Below, piece by piece: positions 10,840 through 22,208 of a stretch of DNA of 64,000 nt. How positions within the stretch are numbered: position 1 is the stretch's first letter; every line of letters starts with the position of its first letter. Origin of the DNA: Zygnema cylindricum. Taxonomy: Eukaryota; Streptophyta; Zygnematophyceae; Zygnematales; Zygnemataceae. Below the pieces are notes generated by a model. The model searched no databases. It was not told the origin of the DNA and worked only from the letters and a program-made list of their open reading frames with translations. Both the position numbers and the translations under genes were made by a program. Location: contig JBBHKE010001766.1 of the NCBI GenBank assembly GCA_037447655.1, forward strand, positions 122,001 to 186,000, written 5' to 3'.

Positions 10840-13515
10840 ATGGCTGACAGCATGGTTGTACGGAGGGCCCTCGTAGGCGCAGAAGTATTGTGGACAAAGG
10901 CGCTTGATCTTGGCACAGGATGTTGTGTAATGGGATTCGAAATAGACCGATATTTGGGCCAAGATACGGTACGAACTATTATTTTTAACTATGCATGTAA
11001 TCTATGGAAATGTGAAAAAGTGTAGTAAGTTGGTGCTCAAATTTTGCATGTACTTTTGATGCTAAACCTTGGCTCTGAACATTCGATATTTGGCGCTAGA
11101 AATTGGACATGGACATTGGGCAGTGGGGACCTGGGGTGCACTGCCAAGCAAACAGTGAGCACTGGATAAGAAACACTAGACATGGGCAGGGAGATCTTCA
11201 CATTGGATAGGAAACATTGGATGATGGGCATGAGACATTGGACATGACGCTCATTTGGCTCTTTGGTTTATGGAGAGTGGAATGATGTAGACAGAAGTGG
11301 TTACAGTATCATTACTAGTCATTTAGTCAATTGTTCGCTTCTTCATTTGTTGATGATTGCCGGTGTATAAAAATTTGAGATTTGATAGAGCATTTCACAG
11401 GTAACATTAGAAGTTGAGGAATTCCTATGCTACATAGATTGTACACCTGAATCGATCCCTAAATATTGAATGTTTTAAAAATGGTAAATATCACATAACT
11501 GCAAGAAGTCTATACAGAGTTAGACACTGGAATTCTAATATTGGCGCGTGGATGGAGGACATTGGGCATCTTTGCAAGATGGAATGTGATACTTGATCTT
11601 GCCAACAATTCAATGATACCTTCCTCTGAAAGGGTGTTGTAACTTTTCTGGTAATGTACCTTTTGTGCAGTTATTAAAAACTAGTGCAAGTTGTGCAAGC
11701 TTGTTTGAAAAAACTTGGTTGTGTTTTTCCCTTGTTGGGCTTTGAAAGTTTATCTGAGCAGTACAATCTGGAAAATTAATTTGGGAATCTGAACACGAAG
11801 CATCCATTTGAAGATAATTTAATGAGCGTCAACTACCATCAAATTTTGCTTCGGGATCACTAAATTTAATTCATAAAGCTGATTCAGTGTTGGGCACCTC
11901 ACTTGTGTTTTAACGAATGAAATTCGAACGGCATCAAGTTTTGTATTCATCACTTGCTGCAGTTTCAAAACTCAACACTAGACATTAAAAGAGTGCAGAA
12001 AACCAGCTGTCCTTTTTTTTCCCCCTCCCCTCTCCCCTCTCCTCTCCTCCCTCCCCCTTCCTACCTTCCCTCTCTCCCTCTCCCTCTCACCCTCTCTCTC
12101 TCTCTCCCTCTATCTCTCTCGCTCACTCTCTCTCTCCCTCTCTTTTTCCACTGTTAAAATGTTGTCTGACTGAATGTAGCAGCTTACTCCCATTTGAATC
12201 TGATTGATACTGATAAATAGTTTGAGTTCCCAAAGTTCTAAGCATGGGTTTTTTTGGGATGTGCTTTATCATACTTTTCAACCGAACTTCAACTTCGACA
12301 CTATTTACTATTTAAGACTTGAAATAAGGATTGCTCATTCATGATGTGAATACTCTCCTCAAAGTTTCTTAAACAGGAATAAGACCTATTTGGCCATTTG
12401 GCTAGTTTTTTCTCCTATCAGACTACTCAACACCATTTTGTATCGTCGTTTCTATCTCTTGTAGCCATTCTAAACCCACCATCCGAATTATGTCATGGAA
12501 GTCTCTGGAGCTCTCAACCCCATTTTTGTGTATCCGATCCTGGTTATCTCCCATCCAATGCCCCTTTTTACTCTATTTATGTGTTCTTTCAGATGGAGAA
12601 AGCGGCCGTTGCCACAGTCGGAGAACTGCCCTTCCTTAGAGCTCAGATTGTCGGTAAGGAAAAGGACAAACCTGAGTATGTGCTGAGCTCTGGACCATGG
12701 AAAGGGCCTGTACGGACAGTTCCATGGCCCCTGGAAAAAAATGGACACATACAAGACGAGGGTCTTTCTGAGCTTCACCGGATTGCGGAAATGGAACTGA
12801 ACAAGCCTTTTACAGAGAAGGAACATGGAACACCTATTGTTGAGGTGAGAAACGGATTTCCTGTGATTTCTGCAAAAATTAGCGACTTTCAAAGTTGGGC
12901 TTTCCTTTTTTGATGACCGCAGTTGGTCAACCAACCCGTGAATGGACAGAAATTTTGTTTCGGAAATGATATTTGCTGTTGAACAAATGCCTCAGTTTGT
13001 TATGAGTCTCTAAGAGTCTCTCTCCTTCTTAAGTTTGAACTGCTTTTTGTCCCTGCTTTAACTCCAGCTGTTTTTTGTCCTCATTCCTATTCCAACTCTC
13101 TCCTGCCATTCTCCCTAATCACGTAAAAGGTTTTTTATTTACCTTACCGATTCTTATTATCCTAGATCCACCTGTACGGCCGAGATTCCAGTAGTATTCT
13201 TTTCCTCCGACTGCATGGAAGTGCCTTTGACCGCATGGCATCGGTCAAAGTCGGTGAACGCCTATTGGCCAATCTGGATGCAGCACTTCAGGGCCATTTA
13301 GTTGTAGGACCGCCGGCAAGGTGTGTGCTTTTGTTCAAATTTATATGGACTAGTTCTATGAACTATGTTGTTTTTTTCGTTGTTGTTGCTGTTTTTTTGT
13401 TGTTTTTTGTACTTGTTTTTCTATGTTCTTTTTTTGGACTATGTTTTTGTATGTGTGTTTCTATGTCTTTCTGTGTGTTTGTATGTTTTTTGGTAGTATT
13501 CGCATCTGAGTTTGA

Positions 13516-13552
<37 letters not shown>

Positions 13553-16500
13553 TGAGAGAGACATATATGTTTTTATATGTATGTACGTTTGTTTATAGCT
13601 TTATGTCAAGTTACGGAGTAATAAAAGTATTTTAATGGTTTTCTATGGTAGCAGTATTTGAAGATTTGTCTTAAGAAAATTTATGCATAAGGTTTGTGTT
13701 GATTTCTTTTTTATATTCGAGCTGCCGGATTTCCTATTGCAAACGCTTCTGTTTGTGCTTCTTAGATAGGGATGAATGGTACAAGAAACAATATTTTTAT
13801 TTTTGCCTTTTCTTCTATCTGATTTATGAAAATGAGATGAATATAATACGAGTTTTTAATTTTGACTGCCAAAAACGTTATGTTTTTAAGTCCAACATCG
13901 ACATCGTGTAGAAGGAAAGCAAAATTGCGATGAACAGGGAGAAGTTACCAATTTCAGTCCCGTTAATAGTAACGAATCGCCACATTATCTTTCACTTTTA
14001 TGTTTTCCTTCACTTAGAGTGATATGGAGTTTTAAATTGATAAAGCTTATGTTTCCAGGAGCATTCCCTTGTAGGACTATATTCCTATTTGTGTTGCAAA
14101 CTGGATGATATTTTGACATATTTTTACTTTCTAATAATTTCGGAAAAAATTTAACCTAACACCAAAAAAATTGGGGACCAAATTTGTTTTACTAACCCTA
14201 AGAGTGATTGTCATTGTAGTTCTTATAAGCTTTTAGTCAATGAATAATGAATAACAGCACTCCATGAACAACTTCACTTCACGGTTATTTTTTTCTTTCT
14301 TTCCTTCTCTTGTCTGTTTTTGACTCCCAAAACTTGCTTACCGGCCTCCCAATTTTTCCGGATGCAGTTTGGAGCTGCCCGTACCATCACTAGAGAGACT
14401 GCCAAAAGATTTGAAACAAAAAGGTTTTTTTGCGAAAACTTTTGACTCCGTTGGATATGTCCGTACTTCGATGAAATCGGCTCTTTTGCCCTTTGAACCC
14501 GGATGCTCGGATTACCGAAAAAATAAATTCCACACCGAATATGTTGAGATTCGCCTCAGCCAAGAAGGTACATCGCATCTGGTCATTATCTTGGAAGACA
14601 TTTTGTTGTGTAACTCTGTACAAATAAATAAATAACTTTGTTGTGGTATGTATTTCCTCCATTATTTATTTTGTCTCTTTTTGCTTTTTGTTGTGGGCTT
14701 CAAATTTGTATTCCTGCATGAATATAGCGCGTAAATAAGTATATATTGAGTATATTGAGTGTATATTAAGTATATTTAAGTATACATTGTGGGATTTCTA
14801 CGTTCTATCGTGTTTTGAATACATTCTAGCATGGATGGTGTAAAATTTATGGAAAGCCCGGAGAAACCGGAAGAAAGTGGTTGGGTGCAGCGACTCGGAG
14901 GCTGACAGCGGAGTGCGCAAAGAACGGCAGTTCCGTTTATGGAGCGGAAAGCGCGGCACTCGTGAAGGCGGTGGCGAGACTCAAAGAGTTGGGGGGGAAG
15001 GGAGAGGAGTTTCAGATGACAAGGTCGGAAGGAGGAGGGGAAGGGGGGGGGGGGGGGGGGAGAGGATTAGAGAAGGGAAGAAAGGAAGGCCGGAGGGGGG
15101 GGGGAAGAGGACTGGGGGAATTGATGGGAAGTGTGCACAACTCACAATGTCCGAAGAGAGATGAAGTGGGGGAAACGAATTAGAATAAGGGAGAGGGAGA
15201 GAGAGGGGGGAAAGGGAGAGAGGAAGACGGAGAGGGAGTATTATGAAATACTGTAAAATTTTCAATTTGTTGCAACACCACGGTTTTCCGAACACAATGT
15301 AGTGCTCTTGACCAATTAAGTGTTTCTTTTTGTTGTTCCTGTTGGGACATGGTGTGAATCGGCGTATCGGTCGATTGTTTGCGTGGGTATAATATGTTTT
15401 GTTGCCGTAGTCTTCCCTGCGTCCGTACGTCTACGCTTTGTTTTCGTCCGCGGTACTTCGTGCCGTCGATCCTATCGAGTTCTTTTGTCGTTTTTGACGC
15501 AGTTTGTCGGATGTACGGAGGCATTTGGAGCCTCCCTTGCCCGAAGACGCCGTCGGGTTTTACAATTTGGCGCTCCCGATTTCGTACAAAGTCTCCGAAA
15601 AAAGTTCCTTTTGGGAAATCGCGCAGTACTACACGTCGACCGCGGCCGAAAACATCGCCAAAAAGAAGATTTTTAAGGAGATGTCAGTCCTCGACAATCT
15701 ATTTTCCACTGTAAGAGATGCAAAAAATTGAATATTGTTCAGCTTTGACACCCCTAAAGCTCTAAGAAACCCTACAAAACTCTAAAAAGCCCTAAAAGTC
15801 TTGAAAGTCATGGGGGTGAAGGTTTATTTTTCTTTCCCTTTTTTTTTACAGGTTATTCGAGTTCGAGTGGTTTAAAATGCTGTTTCTGAAATATGTTCTT
15901 AAATTTTTTTGTGATGTTTTTAGATTACAACAAGACCCATCTTTTTATTTCTTTTTTTCTGTTACTCGAAAGCCACATTTATATTTTATTCGATCACATT
16001 TATAACTTAAAACAAAATAAAAAACCTACATCCTACCGACCCATCCTACCCATCCTATTATTAGGTTTTATAATTATGGCACTTAACATTTCTTACCTTT
16101 CCTACACGTAAGATTTCATGCTACTAGATGAACAATTGTAAATTTATTTTTCTTTATGTTCATCATGCTCAAATATATATCATCACTCCAACTATAACAC
16201 GTCACATCATATCACATACCCATCCCATCCCTTTACCCCCCAATATTAGCACAACAACAGCAACAACTATCCACACTATATCATGTGTAACTCAGCTCCT
16301 AAACTCCATGTGTTACACTGTAGCACAACTTCCAAAACAAAAATCCTTGAAAACCCTAGAAACTTATGCACACCACACCCCACCCCACGCCATTCCATCC
16401 CAACCCATCACATACTCTCATCCCATCCCATCCCATCCTTCCTAACCCCATATTGCTGCATGACCCACAATAGCCATCATGATGCGCGTCTCAGGTCCTG

Positions 16501-17890
16501 AGCCATCCCAGCATGACGCCGGAGGCTTCTCTCCGCACTGCTCTCTTCTCCGCCTTCACCGATGCGCCCCTTTGCACCCCATGGCGCGCCAAGAGCTTCC
16601 GAATTACGAATTCCGTTGGACCGTGCATTTCCATGCATGGGGTGGGCGCATGTGTCGCCCTGCTCGATACTATGCAGGTAGGGAGGGAGAGAGGGAGGGA
16701 AAGGGGGGAGGGAGGGAGGGGAGGGAGATGTTCCGTAGATGCTCTACTGGTAGCTTTAAAAAGATATAAGAAGCTCTTAGAAATGAATAGATTCACTTTT
16801 TTAGACCAATTGTAGTATCTACTTCCTCCATTCAAAGAATCAAAGAAATTTAATAAACCGTAAGTATACCTAAAGAAGTAACTTCGTACTTTGTACTTCG
16901 TTTGACCGCTTCTGCATAAAGTATGTGAAATTACTACACAAGGGCTGCAAAAAAATGTACAAGAAGCCAAAAAAAAAAAAAAAGTTTTTTCTCGTCGACT
17001 GAGTATGCAGTTCTGTAGATGGTCCATTTAAAAAAGCTCAAAAACAAAGTTCACTAGAAACCATAAAAATTAACATTTTCTCTTAAATCGATTTATGGGG
17101 GTCCAAACATGGTCACTGCTTTCCAGAAAACCAGGATTGGATCTGTTTTTCTTCCACACTATATTATTTTACTTCAAACAAAACAATAATTTAAGCATTT
17201 TCACATCGTTTTCACATAGAAATGCATCAAAAACCTAAGGGGACCATTAATGTGGGAAGTAGTTGAACATTTTATTGTTCTGCTAGTATTTTCACCTGAA
17301 ATACGATAATTAAGGTGGAAGTTAGTTGAAAAGGAAACGTGAGATCTCAATGATTGAGGATAATGTGTGGATTTGAGTTTAGTTTCCCTCTCCCTCTCCC
17401 CCTCCCTCGTCTCTCCCCCTCTCTCTCTCTCCTTCCCCCTCTCCCTCTCCCTCACCCCCCTCCTCCCTCTGCCAATTTTCCTCTCCCTCGTCCCTCCCCT
17501 CTTCCTCTCCCTTTTCGTCTCTCCCCCTCTCTCTCTTTCCTCTCCCTCCCTCTCCCCCCCTCTCTCTCCCCTTGTCCCTCGTCCCTTTCCTCTCTCTGCC
17601 CCGCCCTCTCTCTAATTTTCATTTTTTTTCGTTTACTGTACGGAATTTTTTTTATTTAATTTCCTATATATTGTTGTAGCACAATATACAACCCAACATG
17701 TTGGTTAGGATTTAAATAGGTATTCATACATTATATTGTTGTTGTGCCCATAACTTGTTTGATATTCCAGGATGAGGATCTTCATATAACACTCATCTAT
17801 CCGTCTCCTCTTTTCTCTCGAGCCACAATGAAGAAACTTGCTGAATATTTACATCAAAATTTGTTGGAGGCAACATCCACTATTCAGTAA
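10840..17890 (+). CDS. Condensation/HXXXD-superfamily acyltransferase-like protein, 8 exons, 459 aa
   Basis: Exons: 10840-10968, 12593-12844, 13166-13320, 14368-14567, 14891-15023, 15503-15710, 16495-16677, 17771-17890 (TAA). All introns are GT-AG, every phase joins, and the total is 1380 nt. The start (MADSMVVRRALVGAEVLW) resembles the N-terminus of CoA-dependent acyltransferases of the condensation-domain fold. Residues 50-62 (VGELPFLRAQIVG) match the 'hPhLRt' helix region. H144-G-S-A-F-D149 sits where the active-site motif belongs. VRRHLEPPLPED (about 293-304) and TNSVG with SMHGVGACVALLD (about 391-415) match the second half of the fold. No BAHD DFGWG motif is seen, so it is unlikely to be a classical BAHD enzyme. 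The usual catalytic His (four residues before Asp) is Gly here, with His one place earlier. Substrate unknown; probably cytosolic, with no signal peptide or membrane segment. Its introns hold purine/pyrimidine tracts. Confidence 0.82.
12014..12146. repeat. Pyrimidine-rich (TCTCCC)n tract in intron 1
   Basis: Almost pure C/T on the plus strand, in the first intron of the acyltransferase gene, about 450 bp before exon 2. It is the complement of the purine tracts seen elsewhere in the window. Confidence 0.85.
13510..13560. repeat. (GA)n microsatellite in intron 3
   Basis: About 18 GA dinucleotides flanked by GAGAGG. It lies 190 bp after the exon 3 donor and follows a T/G-rich stretch (13350-13500). 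Confidence 0.9.
15024..15240. repeat. G-rich tract with an 18-G homopolymer in intron 5
   Basis: Intron 5 starts at the donor gtcggaagg, then runs into G/A-rich sequence with 18 consecutive Gs at 15043-15060 and further G runs to about 15240. The sense-strand transcript could form G-quadruplexes close to the 5' splice site. Confidence 0.85.
17385..17612. repeat. Pyrimidine tract in intron 7
   Basis: About 230 bp of (CTCCCT)n/(TCTC)n on the plus strand, 160 bp upstream of the last acyltransferase exon. A complementary G/A tract occurs at 16676-16735, just after the exon 7 donor. Confidence 0.85.
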
Positions 17891-19690
17891 GGATATTTAC
17901 CGGAAAGAAATGAATCGGCTATGTTTGGATTTGAAGGGTTGTAACTAAATTGCTTTACTGAATGGTACCGGAATAAGGAGCCGGAATACGGAGTAAATTT
18001 TGGTTCGGCAGTTTTTGTGGTGTGCCGGCTAGTTCGTGGCGTGTGCTTTTCAGTGCCTGAATGTGTTAGTGCGACTGCTAGGGCTCGCTTAGATGAGAGT
18101 GGAGTTGCACTTGTGAGTTTTTTTGTGTGTGTGACCCAGTTTTGACAAAGTTTTCAAGATATCATTAATGATCAAAGAAAAAACAGTTAATAGCGTGTGA
18201 CAAGAGATCGTCCTTTTACAAATTAGAGTTCGTGACTAAGCAGCTTGTAAATAATGATCTAATTGTTAAATATTTCTTTTAATTCATTTCTTTATTTTGA
18301 TTTTTGTGAAGCTTAGATCCGTGTACATATTTTTAAGCTTAATTTCTTTTTGTTTTAGTTTTATAAATAATTCCGTACATGTGACGGAATATTTTTTTAT
18401 AAAGATAACACGTTACAAAATTCTTGTTCATTATAGAATGTTAATCATAAATTCATGTTACTATACTATTTTGGGGCTCAATTTGACTCCATCAAATGGA
18501 ATTCTAGGTTTAGTGCCAACACATGAATTCAGACGATACTTGAAATTTAATTTTACTCTTACTTTAATATGTTAAACATCCTCCAACCTCGTCACCCTCC
18601 AGAACAACCATGTATTTGGCTCGTACATAACTTCCCACCTCTTATTCCATTTTACTCTCTTTCACATTTTCATAGTCTTTTAAGATTTTCACAAACTTGT
18701 GAACCATGCATGGTAAATTCGATAGCTTGGAAGGACTAGTCGCTCAATAAGCCGCTTTGCAATTCAATTTGGGGATCTTAGCTTTAGTCATACGACCACT
18801 ATGGTACACGTAGCCTACTTGGGAGTTGGGCATCCATAATCACTTCCCTTTTTTGGTGAACAACATTGTTGGCTCAAGTGGTCTATAAACTCGACAAGGG
18901 TTTGTTATGGACAAAACTTGGCGATCGTTCGCTAGTTCGCTTTTACGGTTGAGGTGTAAGTCAAAAAACTTCCAACACCTTCCGGCGCCAACGAAAGCGA
19001 CACAGGGGTGTAACAACATGTTGTTGATAAGGTAGTCGCCGTTGATTTTGTGGACCTTTGTAAGACGGTCGAAACCCATGCTTGACTTTGCTCTCTTGCA
19101 ATGCCAATAGTTGGAGCTTAACTACCTGAAACTTCATTTTTACCTCGCTCTGCTTATATTTCCACAATCTTCTTTAACTTATATCTTTGCATACCGCACC
19201 CTTTGATCTCGAGTATGCCTCGCTGTATTTGCGGTCAATCTAAAGATGAACGGGGGTTCTATTTGCGTCGTTGCTCGCACGGTCAGGAGAGAGCAAGAAC
19301 AACCAATATGGTTGAAATGCAATAGACGAGGGGGTTTTTTTTTCTGTTTTTGCATGGAGCAGAAAGAATGTTGGACCCTATATGATCCATGTTCCCTCAC
19401 AAGTTGTATTGCATATGATTGTTGCAGCGTAGGGTCCAGCAACCTCCGAGAAATAATACTACGCGCATCAAGTTTTGTTGACAATCTAATACCATTTGTT
19501 TTCAAGATGTTTGAGACATTGGATAACTTCTTACGTGATTGCGGTCGACTTTTTTTTAATTAGAGGACTTGGAAGCCCTTTCCCATCCCTTACGTCCTCT
19601 TTGTAGCCCCAACGTTTGTCGTCGCCTTTCACCACGCTGAAGTTTTGGCCATTACTCGCTTCGGACCTTACTGGATAGTGAAAGGTATTG
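17891..19690. other. Gene-poor interval with possible decayed minus-strand coding remnants
   Basis: 17891-18590 is AT-rich and probably holds the 3' UTR of the acyltransferase gene. From about 19690 down to 18840 the minus strand gives fairly long amino-acid stretches with stops and frame changes, for example NGDYLINNMLLHPC near 19050 and VVKGDDKRWGYKEDVRDGKG near 19620. They look like a decayed protein-coding element, but I could not assign a family. Confidence 0.35.
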
Positions 19691-19699
19691 AATGATGGT

Positions 19700-19905
19700 C
19701 ATGGAACGTATGCCACACTATATAACGTATAAAATATAATACTGTGTATTATAAATTACTATGATATAGTATACTTTATTTTTTACCCTTATCGGCGATA
19801 AAAAATTGTTGGTTCCGGAGCGATATACTGAGACTCCTCACCGTTCGATAACCGATAATCATCGGAATCAGTTTTATCGCTATAAGTTTTAACCCGATAC
19901 ACATA
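19700..19905. mobile_element. Remnant 3' end of the TATCGG-type hAT-like family
   Basis: It parallels 9050-9267 in order and wording: CACGCTATATAA-like text, an AT-rich block, GAGCGATATACTGAGACT against GACCGATATATCGAGACA, then CCGTTCGATAACCGA and CCCGATACACA. The terminal TAGTG is degraded and no second end or TSD was found. Confidence 0.55.
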
Positions 19906-19940
19906 CCCAAAAATTGTCCACTATGTCGCTGTCTAATATC

Positions 19941-20410
19941 TAGAGTTGTGTATCAGCAAGAAATTTATTGCGATAACACTGATATCGATAGTTATCGGTT
20001 ATCGGACGGTCAGGGATCCTGATATATCGCTCCAAGACCAACAAATTCCTTATCGGCGATAAGTAGAAAAAATATATTGCGCTTTATAATACTACTTTAT
20101 AATATGCTGTATTATATTATTCACTGTATATAGCGTGGCATGCCATGTGTAGCAATCTATTACGTACCATGTGTAATGGGATAACAACGGTTTAGTACGA
20201 GGGAATAAACCGTACAAAGTTACGGTAGTGGCCGTACAACTATCGCCGATAGCTATCGGTACCTGTGTTATCGCGATAGAAAACAGATAATATCGATTTT
20301 TATTGGCGATAACAGCAGTTTCGATATATTGTACCAATATATCGAATATCGACAAGCCAAAAAAAGGTACATATCGATTATCAGCAAAACCATGCCGATG
20401 CACAACACTA
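19941..20410. mobile_element. hAT-type MITE, 470 bp, exact 8-bp TSD
   Basis: The left end reads TAGAGTTGTGTATCAGC and the right end GCCGATGCACAACACTA, an inverted pair. The flanks are exact duplications ctaatatc at 19933-19940 and 20411-20418. Most of the interior is a near-palindrome of TATCG/CGATA words, so the transcript would fold. It has no coding capacity and is related to 8156-9267. Confidence 0.88.
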
Positions 20411-20860
20411 CTAATATCGTTCTTTTTGTTGGAATCTCAGGTTGGCAACGCCCAGAAAACGTTGAAACACTTCAGTCCGCGTCAGTACAAAACAGAAGTT
20501 GTGGCTTTCATCGGCCGTTATAGTGTGAGCGGCTAATTTAGGGAATTGATCATGACAGTGACTGTTTTGGTTGCGCACAATCATTTACGTCACTTTGAAA
20601 AAAATTGTACGTTTGATGTACATATTGGTACAAATAAAGTACCGTTGAGTACAAATTTGACGATCAATCGGTTTAACAACTTTGACTTTCAAAATATTGT
20701 TTCAACCGCTTAAAGTTTTGCCGCGCTTGCGGACGTCGTTCGTCATAATAAAATTAGCAATTCACACGGCCGGCGAACGTTTACGGTAACAAAACTGCGG
20801 CAACCACATGTAAATAAAAGTGTTGCGGACATTCACTTTTTGTCGTTACGTGAGCTCCAC

Positions 20861-21357
20861 TGTAAAAGAGGCAACAATACACCACAACACGTCATAGTGC
20901 ACAGCGGAAAACACCAAGGATCTCCCGTGGCAATAGCAGGAGAACACGGAACTCACAGACAAGGTTGGGCTTTATTACTTAAAAGAGAGTACAAGGTTGC
21001 GCTAGCTGTGTAGGTCTACTTCAGGTCTCATTCACTAGGTCTTACTCGACTATTTAAACTAACTAACTGCTAGTCAACCTAGTACTATACAATTGTACAC
21101 GTGGACCTTCACGGTCAACCGAGATCTATCCAAAACTTCCTTCTAGAACTATACAGCTCAATCTACATTCTGCCGCGTTGCTATACTGCGCTGCTACGCT
21201 GCTGCGCTACTAAGTTGCTACGCCGCTAAGTTGCTATGCTGCGCTGGTCTGGAATCGCAGTTGCGCTGCTCTGGAATCGCAACTGCGCTGCTCTGAAATC
21301 GCAACTATAGCAGCCTAGCCCTAGCCACTAAGTACCCAATTCCGTAACTCTGTTACA
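20861..21357 (-). repeat. Gypsy 3' LTR (left copy)
   Basis: 497 bp, TG...CA ended, with a GCTGCGCTGCTACGC-type short repeat block at 21180-21300. The purine-rich AGTGGGAGGCAC reads on the minus strand just before it (plus 21358-21369) and is the likely polypurine tract. Confidence 0.92.
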
Positions 21358-21409
21358 GTGCCTCCCACTAAGGATTCAGCGTCCCGCTGATCTTTGATTA
21401 ACTCAAGGA

Positions 21410-22208
21410 AACTGCAATTGCCGAAGTATGTCATATGTTTCCTCGCGATACTCTTCGAACTCCTGGCGAAGGGCGTCGAGTTGATTTTGGAGTTGTTCAC
21501 ATCGGGTCTCCAATAACGCGATATGATGATCTGTAGCTGCCAACCGCCGCCGACTGACTCATTCCCGAACCTGATCTTCCGCTTCCTCAACCTTGGGAAC
21601 TACGGGTCGCTACAATCCTTTTTAGAAGTTCGTGATGGCGTAATATCTCCCGAAAGAATAAGTTCGCGATATCTCGTGCAGTAGCTGTGGTGGACGTAGG
21701 GAGAAAATGTGCCATTTTCGTCAGGTAATCCAGGACAACGAAGATCGAGTCGTAGCCCTCCTTCGTCAGTGGGAGGGCCACGATGAAATCCATCGAAATC
21801 GCCTCCCAAGGAACAGATGGTATTGGAAGGGGTTGTAACAGACCTTGTTGCCCTGAGTCCGATTTGTTCCTATTACACGAGTCACACGTCCGGACATATT
21901 CTGCAATGTCTCGAGTCATGTTAGGCCAGTAATACGCCTCAGCGACACGTGCGGTTGTTTTATCCCGCCCAAAATGTCCACTGAGCGGCTCGTCGTGACT
22001 CATTTTAAGAATCGTGTGACGAAGTTCCGTATTTGTTGGCACATAAAGCCGTGTTGTCTTACTCGGTCTGTACCGCCACATACCATTGGCGGTTCGAACG
22101 AGTACCTTCCATTTGATGAGTTCCTTTAGTGCATCATTGTCGTCGTAGGCGGCCTTTATCGGACTTAACCACTGTTTGTCCACCTGCACCGTTCTGGTGA
22201 CTGCGCTG
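21410..22208 (-). pseudogene. Gypsy integrase, truncated after the first catalytic Asp
   Basis: The minus-strand frame carries the zinc-binding half (HDEPLSGHFGRDKT... with CDSCNRNK) and the start of the catalytic core (AISMDFIVALPLTKEGYDS, VVLDYLTKMAHF). After LKRIVATRSS the frame leaves the family. The region with the second Asp and the Glu of the DD35E triad is absent. Instead, 21410-21600 reads (with one stop) as a coiled-coil-like tail with TDHHIALLETRCEQLQNQL and LRQEFEEYREETYDILRQ. This looks like an internal deletion joining the core to a downstream region. No chromodomain is seen. Integration would be impossible without help in trans. Confidence 0.75.

Noticed and set aside
11025-12592. 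Additional exon between acyltransferase exons 1 and 2
   Set aside because: Exons 1 and 2 are both phase 0 and join directly with family-like spacing, so no extra exon is needed.
12398-12592. Alternative in-frame start upstream of acyltransferase exon 2
   Set aside because: The sequence is intron with a good polypyrimidine-AG at 12592; exon 1 supplies the conserved N-terminus.
14830-14890. Acceptor at 14829 for acyltransferase exon 5
   Set aside because: It breaks the reading phase; the acceptor ending at 14890 keeps phase and gives a continuous family-like sequence.
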